39,190 nucleotides of DNA. Origin: JAVBSC01 sp031547305 (GTDB taxonomy: Bacteria; Desulfobacterota; Desulfovibrionia; Desulfovibrionales; Desulfovibrionaceae). The position numbers and the translations under genes were made by a program. The DNA is taken from contig JAVBSC010000054.1 in the NCBI GenBank assembly GCA_031547305.1, positions 1-39,190 on the forward strand, given 5' to 3'. The notes under the pieces are model-generated. The model did no database searches, had not been told where the DNA came from, and saw only the letters and a program-made list of their open reading frames with translations. Below are positions 21,547-29,093 of this stretch, one piece after another; position 1 is the first letter of the stretch, and each line of letters starts with the position of its first letter.

Positions 21547-22374
21547 ATGAAGTCTGTAAAAACCCTGCTCCTGGCCGCCTGTCTGCTTCTGCTGGCGGTT
21601 CCGGCCTTTGGAGGCGACATTGAACTGGCCAAAAAATCCACCATTAACGATATCCTGTCCAGCAAGCAATTGCGCGTGGGGTTTGACGCCGGGTATATGC
21701 CCTTTGAAATGATGGATAAAAACGGCGCCTATGTGGGCTTTGACCTGGATATCGCCCGCGAGCTGGCTAAGGCCATGGGCTCGGACATCAAGCTGGTGCC
21801 GGTGAACACGGACTTTGACGGCATGGTGCCCGCCCTGATCGCCAACAAGTTTGACGTGATCATCAGCGGCATGACTATTACTCAGGCCCGCAACCTGCAG
21901 ATTTCCTTTTCCGATCCCTATATAGTCGTGGGGCAGACCGTTCTGGTCAACAGCAAGCATAAGGGCAAGATCACTTCCTGGGAGCAGCTCAACGATCCCA
22001 AGTACACGGTCGTGTCCCGCCAGGGCACCACCGGCGAGGAAGCCACCCGCCGCAACTTTACCAAGGCCAATATCAAGACCTTTGAAAAAGAAGCTGACGG
22101 CGCTCTGGAAGTTGCCAACGGCCGCGCCGACGCCTGGGTTTACGATATGCCCTTTAACGTGGTCTTTATGGCCGAGCAGGGTGGAACCGCCGTGTACCAC
22201 CTGGACAAGCCCTTCACCTACGAACCCCTGGGCATAGGCATCCGCCAGGGCGACCCGGACTTCCTGACTTTTCTGAATAACTTCCTGCGCCAGCTCAAAA
22301 ACGACGGCCGCTACGACCGTATCTACAACAAGTGGATAACCTCCACCGACTGGTTCAAGCAGACGCAGAAGTAG
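21547..22374 (+). CDS. amino acid ABC transporter, periplasmic binding protein
   Basis: A 275-residue family 3 solute-binding protein. A signal peptide ends near VPAFGG (about residue 23). No lipobox Cys is present, so it should be free in the periplasm. Typical family segments are LRVGFDAGYMPFEMMDKNGAY (start of lobe 1), VGFDLDIARELAKAMG, FDGMVPALIANKFDVIISGM, and DPYIVVGQTVL leading into lobe 2. It should bind a polar amino acid (glutamine, glutamate, cystine or similar) and deliver it to the permease and ATPase encoded next. GGAGG precedes the ATG. A 25-bp hairpin lies between this gene and the permease, probably allowing more of this protein than of the membrane parts. Confidence 0.93.
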   Translation: MKSVKTLLLAACLLLLAVPAFGGDIELAKKSTINDILSSKQLRVGFDAGYMPFEMMDKNGAYVGFDLDIARELAKAMGSDIKLVPVNTDFDGMVPALIANKFDVIISGMTITQARNLQISFSDPYIVVGQTVLVNSKHKGKITSWEQLNDPKYTVVSRQGTTGEEATRRNFTKANIKTFEKEADGALEVANGRADAWVYDMPFNVVFMAEQGGTAVYHLDKPFTYEPLGIGIRQGDPDFLTFLNNFLRQLKNDGRYDRIYNKWITSTDWFKQTQK

Positions 22375-22387
22375 GATAATTAATATG

Positions 22388-22457
22388 TGGGGGAGGCTCC
22401 GCTCCCCCCCATTCCCCAGCCAGGGGCCAAAGGCCCCTGGCTGGGGAATGGGGGGGG
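22388..22457. repeat. very stable hairpin inside the ABC operon
   Basis: A 25-bp perfect inverted repeat: arms 22404-22428 and 22432-22456, loop AAA. The arms read C7, then ATTCCCCAGCCAGGGGCC. An overlapping alternative hairpin can form on the left from GGGGGAG and CTCCCCC (about 22388-22409), so two structures compete. No T-run follows at once. The position after the binding-protein gene suggests an mRNA-stabilising or partial-termination element, as known for REP sequences after malE. Confidence 0.85.
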
Positions 22458-22492
22458 CAGCGTCCCCTCATTTTATTTAAAGGCGAAAACAT

Positions 22493-23512
22493 ATGCAGTA
22501 CAGCGGATTGGACAGACCAAGGGGGCCGGGGTATTTTGCGGTCTGGAAGGCGGTGTTTGTTCTGGTCATTCTTGGAGCGGCCGGTTTGTTCTGGTTTGCC
22601 GGCACGCAAATCCATTATAACTGGCGCTGGTACCGGGTTCCGCAGTATTTCTGGATCAACGATGATGTGGAGGTGCGGGCCGAAGTTGACGGCACGGTCC
22701 AGAGCGTGGAGAAGCAGGGCGGCCAGTGGCGGATCGTCATAAAGCCGCTGGATGCGGAGGCCGCGCCGGCGGTGGTGGATCTGCCGGGCTCCGGAAATGC
22801 TGCGGTGGCCGCGGGTGCGGACATTTATCGGGGCGACGTGCTGGGCAAATACAACAGAAGCGGTCCGGGAGTGCTTTTAAAAGCCTTGTGGGTGACTTTG
22901 GAAGTAAGCGCCTTGTCCATAGTCTTCGGCATCCTGCTGGGCTTGGGGGCCGGTCTGTGCCGGGTTTCCGAGAACCCGGCCCTGCGCTGGCTGTCCATCA
23001 CTTACATTGAGATTATCCGGGGTTCGCCGCTGTTGGTGCAGATTTTTATCTGGTATTACGTGGTAGGCTATTTTGTGGACCAGATTTTTCGCCAGCTTGA
23101 TCTGACGCCCATTCCGCCGACCGGCTACGGAGTAATCGCGCTTTCGCTGTTCACCGGGGCCTATGTGGCGGAAATAGTCCGGGCCGGTATCCAGTCCGTG
23201 CACCGCGGCCAGACCGAGGCGGCCAGATCCCTGGGCATGACTTACGCGCAGTCCATGCGCAGGGTCATTCTGCCCCAGGCTCTGCGGCGGATCATGCCGC
23301 CACTGGCCGGGCAGTTCATCAGCCTGATCAAGGATTCCTCCCTGCTGGGGGTGATGTCCGTACGAGAACTCACCAAGGCCACGCGCGAGGCCACCACCTC
23401 TTCCATGCAATCCCTGGAAATGTGGTTCACCTGCGCCTTGCTTTATCTGGTTCTTACCTTTACTTTGTCGGTTTTTGTGCAATATCTGGAACGCCGGGCG
23501 GTGCTCAGATGA
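22493..23512 (+). CDS. amino acid ABC transporter permease with extracytoplasmic insert
   Basis: A 339-residue inner-membrane permease of the HisMQ/GlnP type. Residues 123-339 form the usual core with about five helices and the ATPase-contacting EAA loop (QTEAARSLGMTYAQSMRRVI). In front is an extra part: one membrane helix (about 18-40), then a soluble segment of about 65 residues (56-122; NDDVEVRAEVDGTVQSVE, GGQWRIVIK, GADIYRGDVLGKY) that looks like a small beta-sandwich of biotinyl/lipoyl type. Ordinary permeases of this family have only about 220 residues. The insert may dock the binding protein. The start at 22493 follows AAAGGCG at some distance. The stop overlaps the ATPase start. Confidence 0.9.
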   Translation: MQYSGLDRPRGPGYFAVWKAVFVLVILGAAGLFWFAGTQIHYNWRWYRVPQYFWINDDVEVRAEVDGTVQSVEKQGGQWRIVIKPLDAEAAPAVVDLPGSGNAAVAAGADIYRGDVLGKYNRSGPGVLLKALWVTLEVSALSIVFGILLGLGAGLCRVSENPALRWLSITYIEIIRGSPLLVQIFIWYYVVGYFVDQIFRQLDLTPIPPTGYGVIALSLFTGAYVAEIVRAGIQSVHRGQTEAARSLGMTYAQSMRRVILPQALRRIMPPLAGQFISLIKDSSLLGVMSVRELTKATREATTSSMQSLEMWFTCALLYLVLTFTLSVFVQYLERRAVLR

Positions 23513-24243
23513 TGATCCGCGCTGTAAACGTTGAAAAGTTTTTTTACCGGCCCAGCCTGCTGCATGCTCTTAAAGGCGTGACCCTGGAAGTGTCCCCGGG
23601 GGAGGTGGTGGTGGTCATAGGGCCTTCCGGCTCCGGCAAGTCCACTTTTCTGCGCTGCCTGAACCGTTTGGAATACGCGGATTCAGGCCAGATTCTCATC
23701 GACGGCCTGGATATTCTGGATCCCAAATGCGACATCAACAAGATCCGGGCGGAAGTGGGCATGGTCTTCCAATCATTTAATTTGTTCCCGCACCTGACCG
23801 TGCTGGAAAACATTACCCTGGCCCAGATCACGGTCCGCCGCCGCGCTTTAAAGGAAGCCCGACGCAAGGGCATGGAGCTTTTAGGTAAAGTGGGCATAGC
23901 GGAAAAATACGCCGTGTACCCGGATCAGCTTTCCGGCGGGCAGCAGCAACGTGTGGCTATTGCCCGCTCCTTGGCCATGGAGCCTAAAATAATGCTTTTT
24001 GACGAGCCCACCTCCGCTTTGGATCCGGAAATGGTCGGCGAAGTGCTGGACGTTATGAAGGAGCTGGCCGGCGAAGGCATGACCATGGTGGTGGTGACCC
24101 ATGAAATGGGCTTTGCCAGGGAAGTGGCGGATCGGGTGGCTTTTATGGATGCGGGCCTGATCGTGGAAGAGGGCGCGCCGTTGGATATTTTTAGTAATCC
24201 CCAACAGGACAGAACCAAACTGTTCCTCAGCCAGATTTTGTAA
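23509..24243 (+). CDS. amino acid ABC transporter ATPase
   Basis: A 244-residue ATPase of the polar amino acid uptake group (GlnQ/HisP-like). Walker A is GPSGSGKST at 38-46, the signature LSGGQQQRVAIARSLA, Walker B IMLFDEPTSALDPEM and the switch histidine VTHEMGFA. It energises the permease from the cytoplasmic side. The ATG at 23509 overlaps the permease stop (ATGA), with a second ATG directly after. A longer upstream frame lies inside the permease gene and is not used. A terminator follows 22 bases after the stop, so this is the end of the operon. Confidence 0.95.
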   Translation: MMIRAVNVEKFFYRPSLLHALKGVTLEVSPGEVVVVIGPSGSGKSTFLRCLNRLEYADSGQILIDGLDILDPKCDINKIRAEVGMVFQSFNLFPHLTVLENITLAQITVRRRALKEARRKGMELLGKVGIAEKYAVYPDQLSGGQQQRVAIARSLAMEPKIMLFDEPTSALDPEMVGEVLDVMKELAGEGMTMVVVTHEMGFAREVADRVAFMDAGLIVEEGAPLDIFSNPQQDRTKLFLSQIL

Positions 24244-24264
24244 ATACGGCAAACTGAAGCAGCA

Positions 24265-24299
24265 GCGGCCCTGTCAGGCGATAAGCCTGGCAGGGCCGC
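24265..24299. terminator. terminator between the ABC operon and cydB
   Basis: 15-bp stem GCGGCCCTGTCAGGC (24265-24279) with GCCTGGCAGGGCCGC (24285-24299), one G-U pair, followed by GTTTGTT on the plus strand. Placed between convergent operons it may act on both. Confidence 0.8.
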
Positions 24300-24317
24300 G
24301 TTTGTTATGACTTATTT

Positions 24318-25343
24318 TTAGTAGGAATGTTCCGAATACAGATCCTCGTCCGTGATTTTGTGCGAGAACACGGTGTAGACCCAGAACTGGTAAATCAGAA
24401 CCACGGGCACGCAGACCAGGGCCACGCCAAGCATGATCTTCAGGGTTAGGGGGCTGGAGGCGGCGTTGGCTATGGTGATGGAGGCCGCCGGATCCAGGCT
24501 GGACGGGATGAGCCTGGGGAACATGCCCAGTACGCCGAAGAAGGTCACGCAAAGGATGAATCCGCCGTTGCACAGCCAGGCCATCAGGGCGCTGCCGCCG
24601 GAAAGGGCGAAGCGCACGGTGACCAGCAATACCACGGCCAGGATGGGGAAGATGGCCAGGAACGGGTATCTGCCGTAGTTGGCGTACAGATCCGTGGCCA
24701 TGCCGGTAGCGGCCAGAAAGAGCACGGCCAGAATCAACACATAGAGCCAGATGCCTTTGGCCCAGGCCAGGGCGCGGGCGTGCAGCTCGCCCTGGGCGCG
24801 CAGGGCCAGCCACAGGGCGCCGTGCAGTGCGAATATGGCCACAAAGAGCAGGCCGCCGGCCAGGCCGTAAGGATTGAGAAGCAGCAGGATATTGCCGTGG
24901 TAAATGCCGTCCTTGTCAATGGGAATGCCCTGGAACAGGTTGGCAAAGGCCACGCCCAGGAGCAGGGCGGGCAGGAAGTTGCCCAAAAACTGGAAGGCGT
25001 CCCAAAGCTTACGCCAGGATGGATGATCGATTTTATTGCGGAATTCAAAGGACACAGCCCGGAAAATCAGGGCGAACAAAAGCAGCAGGAGCGGGGCGTA
25101 CAGTGCGCTGAACATCACCGCGTAAGCCTTGGGAAAAGCCGCGAAGGTCACGCCGCCGGCGGTGATCAGCCAGACTTCGTTGCCGTCCCAGAATGGCCCG
25201 GCCGCGTTGAAAATGGTGCGTTTCTCCTTTTCATTTTTGGCGATGAAGGGCAGCAAAGTGCCCAGACCCAGGTCAAACCCGTCCAAGATGAAATATACGG
25301 CCCACAGCAGGCCCCAGAGGACAAACCAGGTGGTTTCGAGCAT
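24318..25343 (-). CDS. cydB: cytochrome bd oxidase subunit II
   Basis: A 341-residue polytopic subunit II with about eight or nine helices. It starts with the diagnostic MLETTWFVLWGLLWAVYF and FILDGFDLGLG, and contains GPFWDGNEVWLITAGG, another CydB signature. With CydA it reduces oxygen to water using quinol and does not pump protons. In a mainly anaerobic host it serves oxygen removal and protection. GAGAGG precedes the ATG at 25343. It is 24 bases downstream of cydA and closes the operon. No cydX-like small subunit is seen after it. Confidence 0.96.
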   Translation of the reverse strand: MLETTWFVLWGLLWAVYFILDGFDLGLGTLLPFIAKNEKEKRTIFNAAGPFWDGNEVWLITAGGVTFAAFPKAYAVMFSALYAPLLLLLFALIFRAVSFEFRNKIDHPSWRKLWDAFQFLGNFLPALLLGVAFANLFQGIPIDKDGIYHGNILLLLNPYGLAGGLLFVAIFALHGALWLALRAQGELHARALAWAKGIWLYVLILAVLFLAATGMATDLYANYGRYPFLAIFPILAVVLLVTVRFALSGGSALMAWLCNGGFILCVTFFGVLGMFPRLIPSSLDPAASITIANAASSPLTLKIMLGVALVCVPVVLIYQFWVYTVFSHKITDEDLYSEHSY

Positions 25344-25367
25344 TGTCGCTTCCTCTCTTTGGTGAAG

Positions 25368-26681
25368 TTATATTTGGGGCGCGGGCTGCGGACCTTTTAT
25401 GGCGTACTTGCGCAAAAGGTAAATATCCAGCAGGCCGAGCAGGCTGTACACAACTATGAAGGCTATGAGCGAAGTGACCACCGATCCGGCCGGCACCGGA
25501 GAGACAGCGTCCGCCGTGCGCATCAGGCCGTAGACTATCCAGGGTTGGCGTCCCACTTCGGCCAGGGTCCAGCCGGCCATGATGGCCAGATAGGGCAGTG
25601 GGATGGCCCAGATCAAAATAGTGGAAAACCAGCGTCTCTCGTGCAGATTTTTCCGCCAGACAAAGGCCAGCAGGGCCAGGATGGGGAACAGGGTGCCCAG
25701 GCCCACCATGCCCCGGAAGGCCAGGAAGGTCAGCAGCACGGGCGGCCGGTCTTCCTTGGGGAAGTCCTTAAGGCCTTTAACTTCCGCGTTGAAGTCGTTG
25801 TAAGCCAGAAAACTCAGGGCGCCTGGCACGGGCAGGGCTTCGATCAGGTTGCCCTCCCCGGAAATATTCGGAACGAGCAGCAGGTAGATCGGCGCGTTGG
25901 TCTGGGTTTCCCAGTGCGATTCCATGGCCGCCAGCTTGGTGGGCTGGAGTTCGGCCATCAGGTTGCCGTGCCTGTGCCCTTGCAGGGCCACCAGAACGGA
26001 CAAAACCAGGGTAAAACCGGCGGCCACCTTAACGGACTTGGTAAAAAAGGCTTCTTCGTTGCGGCGTAGCAGGTGCCAGGCGGAAACGCCCAGCACGAAA
26101 AAGCCGGCCAGCATCCAGGAGGCGAAAATAGTGTGGAAAAACTGCCCCCAGGCAAAGGGGTTGGTCAGAACCGCGAAAAAGTCGCTCAATTCCGCCCGGC
26201 CGTTGCGGATTTCAAATCCCACCGGGTTCTGCATCCAGCCGTTGGCCAGGATGATCCAGACCGCGGAAAGGTTGCCGGCCACTGCCACGGCCCAGATGGA
26301 GAACAAGTGAACCTTTTTGGAGACTTTTTCCCAGCCGAAGTGCCAGACCGCAATGAATGTGGATTCCAGAAAAAAGGCCAGGGTGGCTTCAATGGCCAGG
26401 AGCGAGCCGAAAATGTCGCCCACGTATTCCGAATAGCGCGACCAGTTGGTGCCGAACTGGAATTCAAGGGTTATGCCGGTCACCACGCCCAGAGCGAAGT
26501 TGATGAGAAACAACTTGCCCCAGAATTTGGCCATGCGTTTGTACATCTCGTTGCCGGTGCGCACGTAGACGGTTTCCATCACCGCCAGCAGCACCGATAG
26601 CCCCAGAGTGAGCGGTACGAAGATGAAGTGAAAGAAAACGGCTACAGCAAACTGGAGCCGCGACAACATAACGACATCCAT
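25368..26681 (-). CDS. cydA: cytochrome bd oxidase subunit I
   Basis: A 437-residue subunit I carrying the haems and the quinol site. Ligands match the E. coli scheme: H18 (b595), H183 (b558) in GQFFHTIFASWM and M325 (b558) in FRGMVGLG. The proton-path glutamates E98 and E106 are in IEATLAFFLEST. The quinol-site K249 and E254 are in QPTKLAAMESHW, directly after GHRHGN. The Q-loop is the short form, hence the smaller size than E. coli CydA. I chose the ATG at 26681, six bases after GGGAG; the frame runs on upstream but lacks such a site. Confidence 0.97.
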   Translation of the reverse strand: MDVVMLSRLQFAVAVFFHFIFVPLTLGLSVLLAVMETVYVRTGNEMYKRMAKFWGKLFLINFALGVVTGITLEFQFGTNWSRYSEYVGDIFGSLLAIEATLAFFLESTFIAVWHFGWEKVSKKVHLFSIWAVAVAGNLSAVWIILANGWMQNPVGFEIRNGRAELSDFFAVLTNPFAWGQFFHTIFASWMLAGFFVLGVSAWHLLRRNEEAFFTKSVKVAAGFTLVLSVLVALQGHRHGNLMAELQPTKLAAMESHWETQTNAPIYLLLVPNISGEGNLIEALPVPGALSFLAYNDFNAEVKGLKDFPKEDRPPVLLTFLAFRGMVGLGTLFPILALLAFVWRKNLHERRWFSTILIWAIPLPYLAIMAGWTLAEVGRQPWIVYGLMRTADAVSPVPAGSVVTSLIAFIVVYSLLGLLDIYLLRKYAIKGPQPAPQI

Positions 26682-27053
26682 GACTAGCTCCCTTGGCTTT
26701 GCGGGGAAGGCCCCGGATATTTGCGGGCGCGAAACACCATTCCTGACAAAAAAACCTTTAATAGTAGCCATTACTATCAGCTATTAAGAGTTTTAGCAAG
26801 TAAATAACATTGTTGGGGAAAATATCAATTAAAACTTTAAATATTTCTATATGCTATTCCGGGGTATTTTGGTTTTGCGATTTTGGGGGAGCGGCGTGAT
26901 TTTGAGGCGTTTAGTTGTTCTAACGGCAAAACGCTCTTGGCCCGCGCCCGCGCGGCGGCCAGGTGGAGAGCGCCCGTCCTGGCACGGCATTTCAAATTTG
27001 GAAGGCCATGGCTGTGGGGAGAAAAGGCGTTTTTTTAACAGCCCGCAAGAGTT
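26682..27053. other. gene-free region between cydA and surE
   Basis: 372 bases. The right-hand part is GC-rich and the part near 26780-26880 AT-rich. It must hold the cydA promoter on the minus strand; I see possible -35/-10 pairs but none good enough to call. No recognisable Rex, FNR or other redox-regulator site stands out. An open frame on the plus strand from 26851 runs into surE in antisense and is not credible. Confidence 0.4.
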
Positions 27054-27812
27054 TTATTCCGTCATGCCGCTGCAATCCAGGAGGCTGATGGTATCCTTAT
27101 CCGTGAAGTCGAAGCGCAGGGGGGTAAGAGTGGCCCATCCGTCGGCCAGCCAGTACTTGTCCGTGCCGGGCTCCACCTGGTCCATGGGGATGCGGCCGTC
27201 CAGCCACCAGTAGGCGCCGCCGCGCGGATCCTCGCGCCGGTGGTGCCAGTCCTGCCAGACCACGCTGGTCTGTGGGCAGATTTTCAGACCTTTGTATTCC
27301 GCCAGCGGCCTGGACGGCAGGTTCAGGTTGAGCACCCGGCGGGCCGGAATGGCGGACCAGGGAATTTTGGGCAGCAGGGCCACGGCAAACTCCGCCGCCC
27401 CGCTCATGTCCGTTGGTTTGAAGGAGTCGTAGGACACGGCCAGGGCCGGGTAGCCCATGTGGGCCGCTTCCGTGGCCGCGGCCACCGTGCCTGAATACAG
27501 AATGTCCGGCCCTACATTGCCACCGGAGTTGATGCCGGAAATAAGCAGATCCGGCTTTTGCGGCATAAGGTGATTAAGGCCCAGCTTGACGCAGTCCGTG
27601 GGCGTGCCGCCTATGGCCAGGCCCTCAAAGTCGTCGTCCGCAATCTGCTTGACCCGCAGGGGATTGAGCACGGTTATGGAGTGCCCCACCGCGGACTGTT
27701 CGGTCAGAGGGGCGATAACCTGCACGGTATGGCCGGCTTTTTTCAAAACCCGGTAAATGGCCCGCAGCCCAGGCGCATGAATGCCGTCGTCGTTGGTCAA
27801 AGCGATAAGCAT
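27054..27812 (-). CDS. surE: 5'-nucleotidase SurE
   Basis: A 252-residue SurE, a metal-dependent phosphatase acting on nucleoside monophosphates, thought to help stationary-phase survival. Metal ligands are visible: D8 and D9 in LTNDDGIHAPG, S40 in TEQSAVGHS, and N95 in ISGINSGGNVG. GTPTDCV is the other family segment. The gene begins five bases after the threonine synthase stop, so the two are cotranscribed. The length is normal. Confidence 0.96.
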   Translation of the reverse strand: MLIALTNDDGIHAPGLRAIYRVLKKAGHTVQVIAPLTEQSAVGHSITVLNPLRVKQIADDDFEGLAIGGTPTDCVKLGLNHLMPQKPDLLISGINSGGNVGPDILYSGTVAAATEAAHMGYPALAVSYDSFKPTDMSGAAEFAVALLPKIPWSAIPARRVLNLNLPSRPLAEYKGLKICPQTSVVWQDWHHRREDPRGGAYWWLDGRIPMDQVEPGTDKYWLADGWATLTPLRFDFTDKDTISLLDCSGMTE

Positions 27813-27817
27813 GCTCT

Positions 27818-29038
27818 TTATATGCCGCCTTCAATGAATTTGTTGGAATCCCGGCCCACGTCCAGTACGTTCGCCGGCAGGCTGAAATCCTCCAGATATT
27901 TTACCCCTGCCCCCATATTGAGCACTACTACCCGTTCTCTGGGTTTTATCCAGCCCTCGTCAGCCAGGCGCTGGGCAGCGGCCAGGGAAGCCGCGCCTTC
28001 CGGGCAGATCAGCAGTCCTTCGCTTTTGGGCAGCGTTTCCTGCGTCTTGCGGATTTCCTCGTCGGAAACAGTTACGGCCACGCCAAAGCTTTTGTAAATG
28101 GCATCCAGGATCAGCGGGTTGCCCGGGCTGTGAGCCACCGTGATTTCTTTGGCGTAGCCCCGCGGTTTTTCCCATGGCTCGGATGTTCTGCGCCTGGCCT
28201 GCCAGGCCCGGACTATGGGCGCGCAGCCATCCGCCTGCACCGCGGCCAGCCTGGGCATCTTGCCCTTGATCCAACCGACGCGCTGCATCTCCCGGATGCC
28301 TTTGTACAGGCCGATGAATTCCAGGCCGCTGCCCACGGTACAGACAATAACGTCCGGCAGTGACCATTCCAACTGTTCGGCGATTTCAAAGCCCAGGGTT
28401 TTTTTCCCCTCCAGGCGGTAGGGTTCCCGAAACGCGGAAGAATCCAGACAGCCTTGCTTTTCGCTCGTCCCACGGGCCAGGTCAGCGCCCAGCCGGAAAT
28501 GCTGATCCGTCAGAAAAACCCTGGCTCCGGCCATGGCCGCTTCCCAATGGTGCAGGCGGCGGGAATCCACATCTAAAAGAACATCCAGGCTAATACCGGC
28601 CTTGGCGCAGTAGGCGGCCCAGGCTCCAGCCGAATTGCCGCCGCTGCTCATGACCGCTTTTTGAATGCCCAGTTCTCCGGCCTTGGATACCCCAACACTG
28701 GCTCCTCGCGCCTTGCAGGTGCAGGAAGGGTTCATCCCTTCATCCTTAAGATAAAGATTCAGCATGTGGTGCGCGCGCCCAGCCCCCTTAAGGGGCAGAA
28801 GCGGAGTCATTCCCTCGCCGAGGCTGATAATCCGGCTCTCGTCCTGTACTGGCAAAAGCTCCCGGTACCGCCATAAATTGGCGGCCCGGCGCTCTATATC
28901 CCGCGGCTTTACGCAGGCGGCCACGGCTTTTTCATCGTAAATAACCAGTAAAGCGCCCCCGCAAAGGCAATTTTGCAGGGGCATGTCGCCGGAATATACG
29001 GCCTGGCATTGGGCGCAACGCAACTGACTTACAAACAT
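27818..29038 (-). CDS. thrC: threonine synthase
   Basis: A 406-residue PLP enzyme of fold type II, converting O-phosphohomoserine to threonine. An N-terminal zinc-ribbon-like module (C8-x2-C11, C24-x-C26) is followed by the catalytic domain with SLGEGMTPLLPL, LKDEGMNP, the expected PLP lysine K109 in CKARGASVG, SSGGNSAGAWAAYCAKAG and the phosphate loop CTVGSGLEF. The lysine context is unusual: NPSCTCKARG instead of the common NPTGSFKDRG. The fold also fits cysteate synthase or a related PLP enzyme, so the substrate is probable rather than certain. AGAGG precedes the ATG at 29038. surE follows at once. Confidence 0.85.
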   Translation of the reverse strand: MFVSQLRCAQCQAVYSGDMPLQNCLCGGALLVIYDEKAVAACVKPRDIERRAANLWRYRELLPVQDESRIISLGEGMTPLLPLKGAGRAHHMLNLYLKDEGMNPSCTCKARGASVGVSKAGELGIQKAVMSSGGNSAGAWAAYCAKAGISLDVLLDVDSRRLHHWEAAMAGARVFLTDQHFRLGADLARGTSEKQGCLDSSAFREPYRLEGKKTLGFEIAEQLEWSLPDVIVCTVGSGLEFIGLYKGIREMQRVGWIKGKMPRLAAVQADGCAPIVRAWQARRRTSEPWEKPRGYAKEITVAHSPGNPLILDAIYKSFGVAVTVSDEEIRKTQETLPKSEGLLICPEGAASLAAAQRLADEGWIKPRERVVVLNMGAGVKYLEDFSLPANVLDVGRDSNKFIEGGI

Positions 29039-29049
29039 GCGGACCTCTT

Positions 29050-29088
29050 GATTGAAAAGGGGGAGGCCCCACTCCCCCAATTTCAATC
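29050..29088 (-). terminator. hairpin terminator between gap and thrC
   Basis: Outer arms GATTGAAA (29050-29057) and TTTCAATC (29081-29088), inner arms GGGGGAG and CTCCCCC. On the minus strand TTTT follows the inner stem. It separates the fba-gap unit from thrC-surE. Confidence 0.7.
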
Positions 29089-29093
29089 ACTAA

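Noticed and set aside
26851..27213. 120-codon plus-strand frame between cydA and surE
   Set aside because: It starts in a gene-free region without a ribosome binding site and its second half is antisense to surE.
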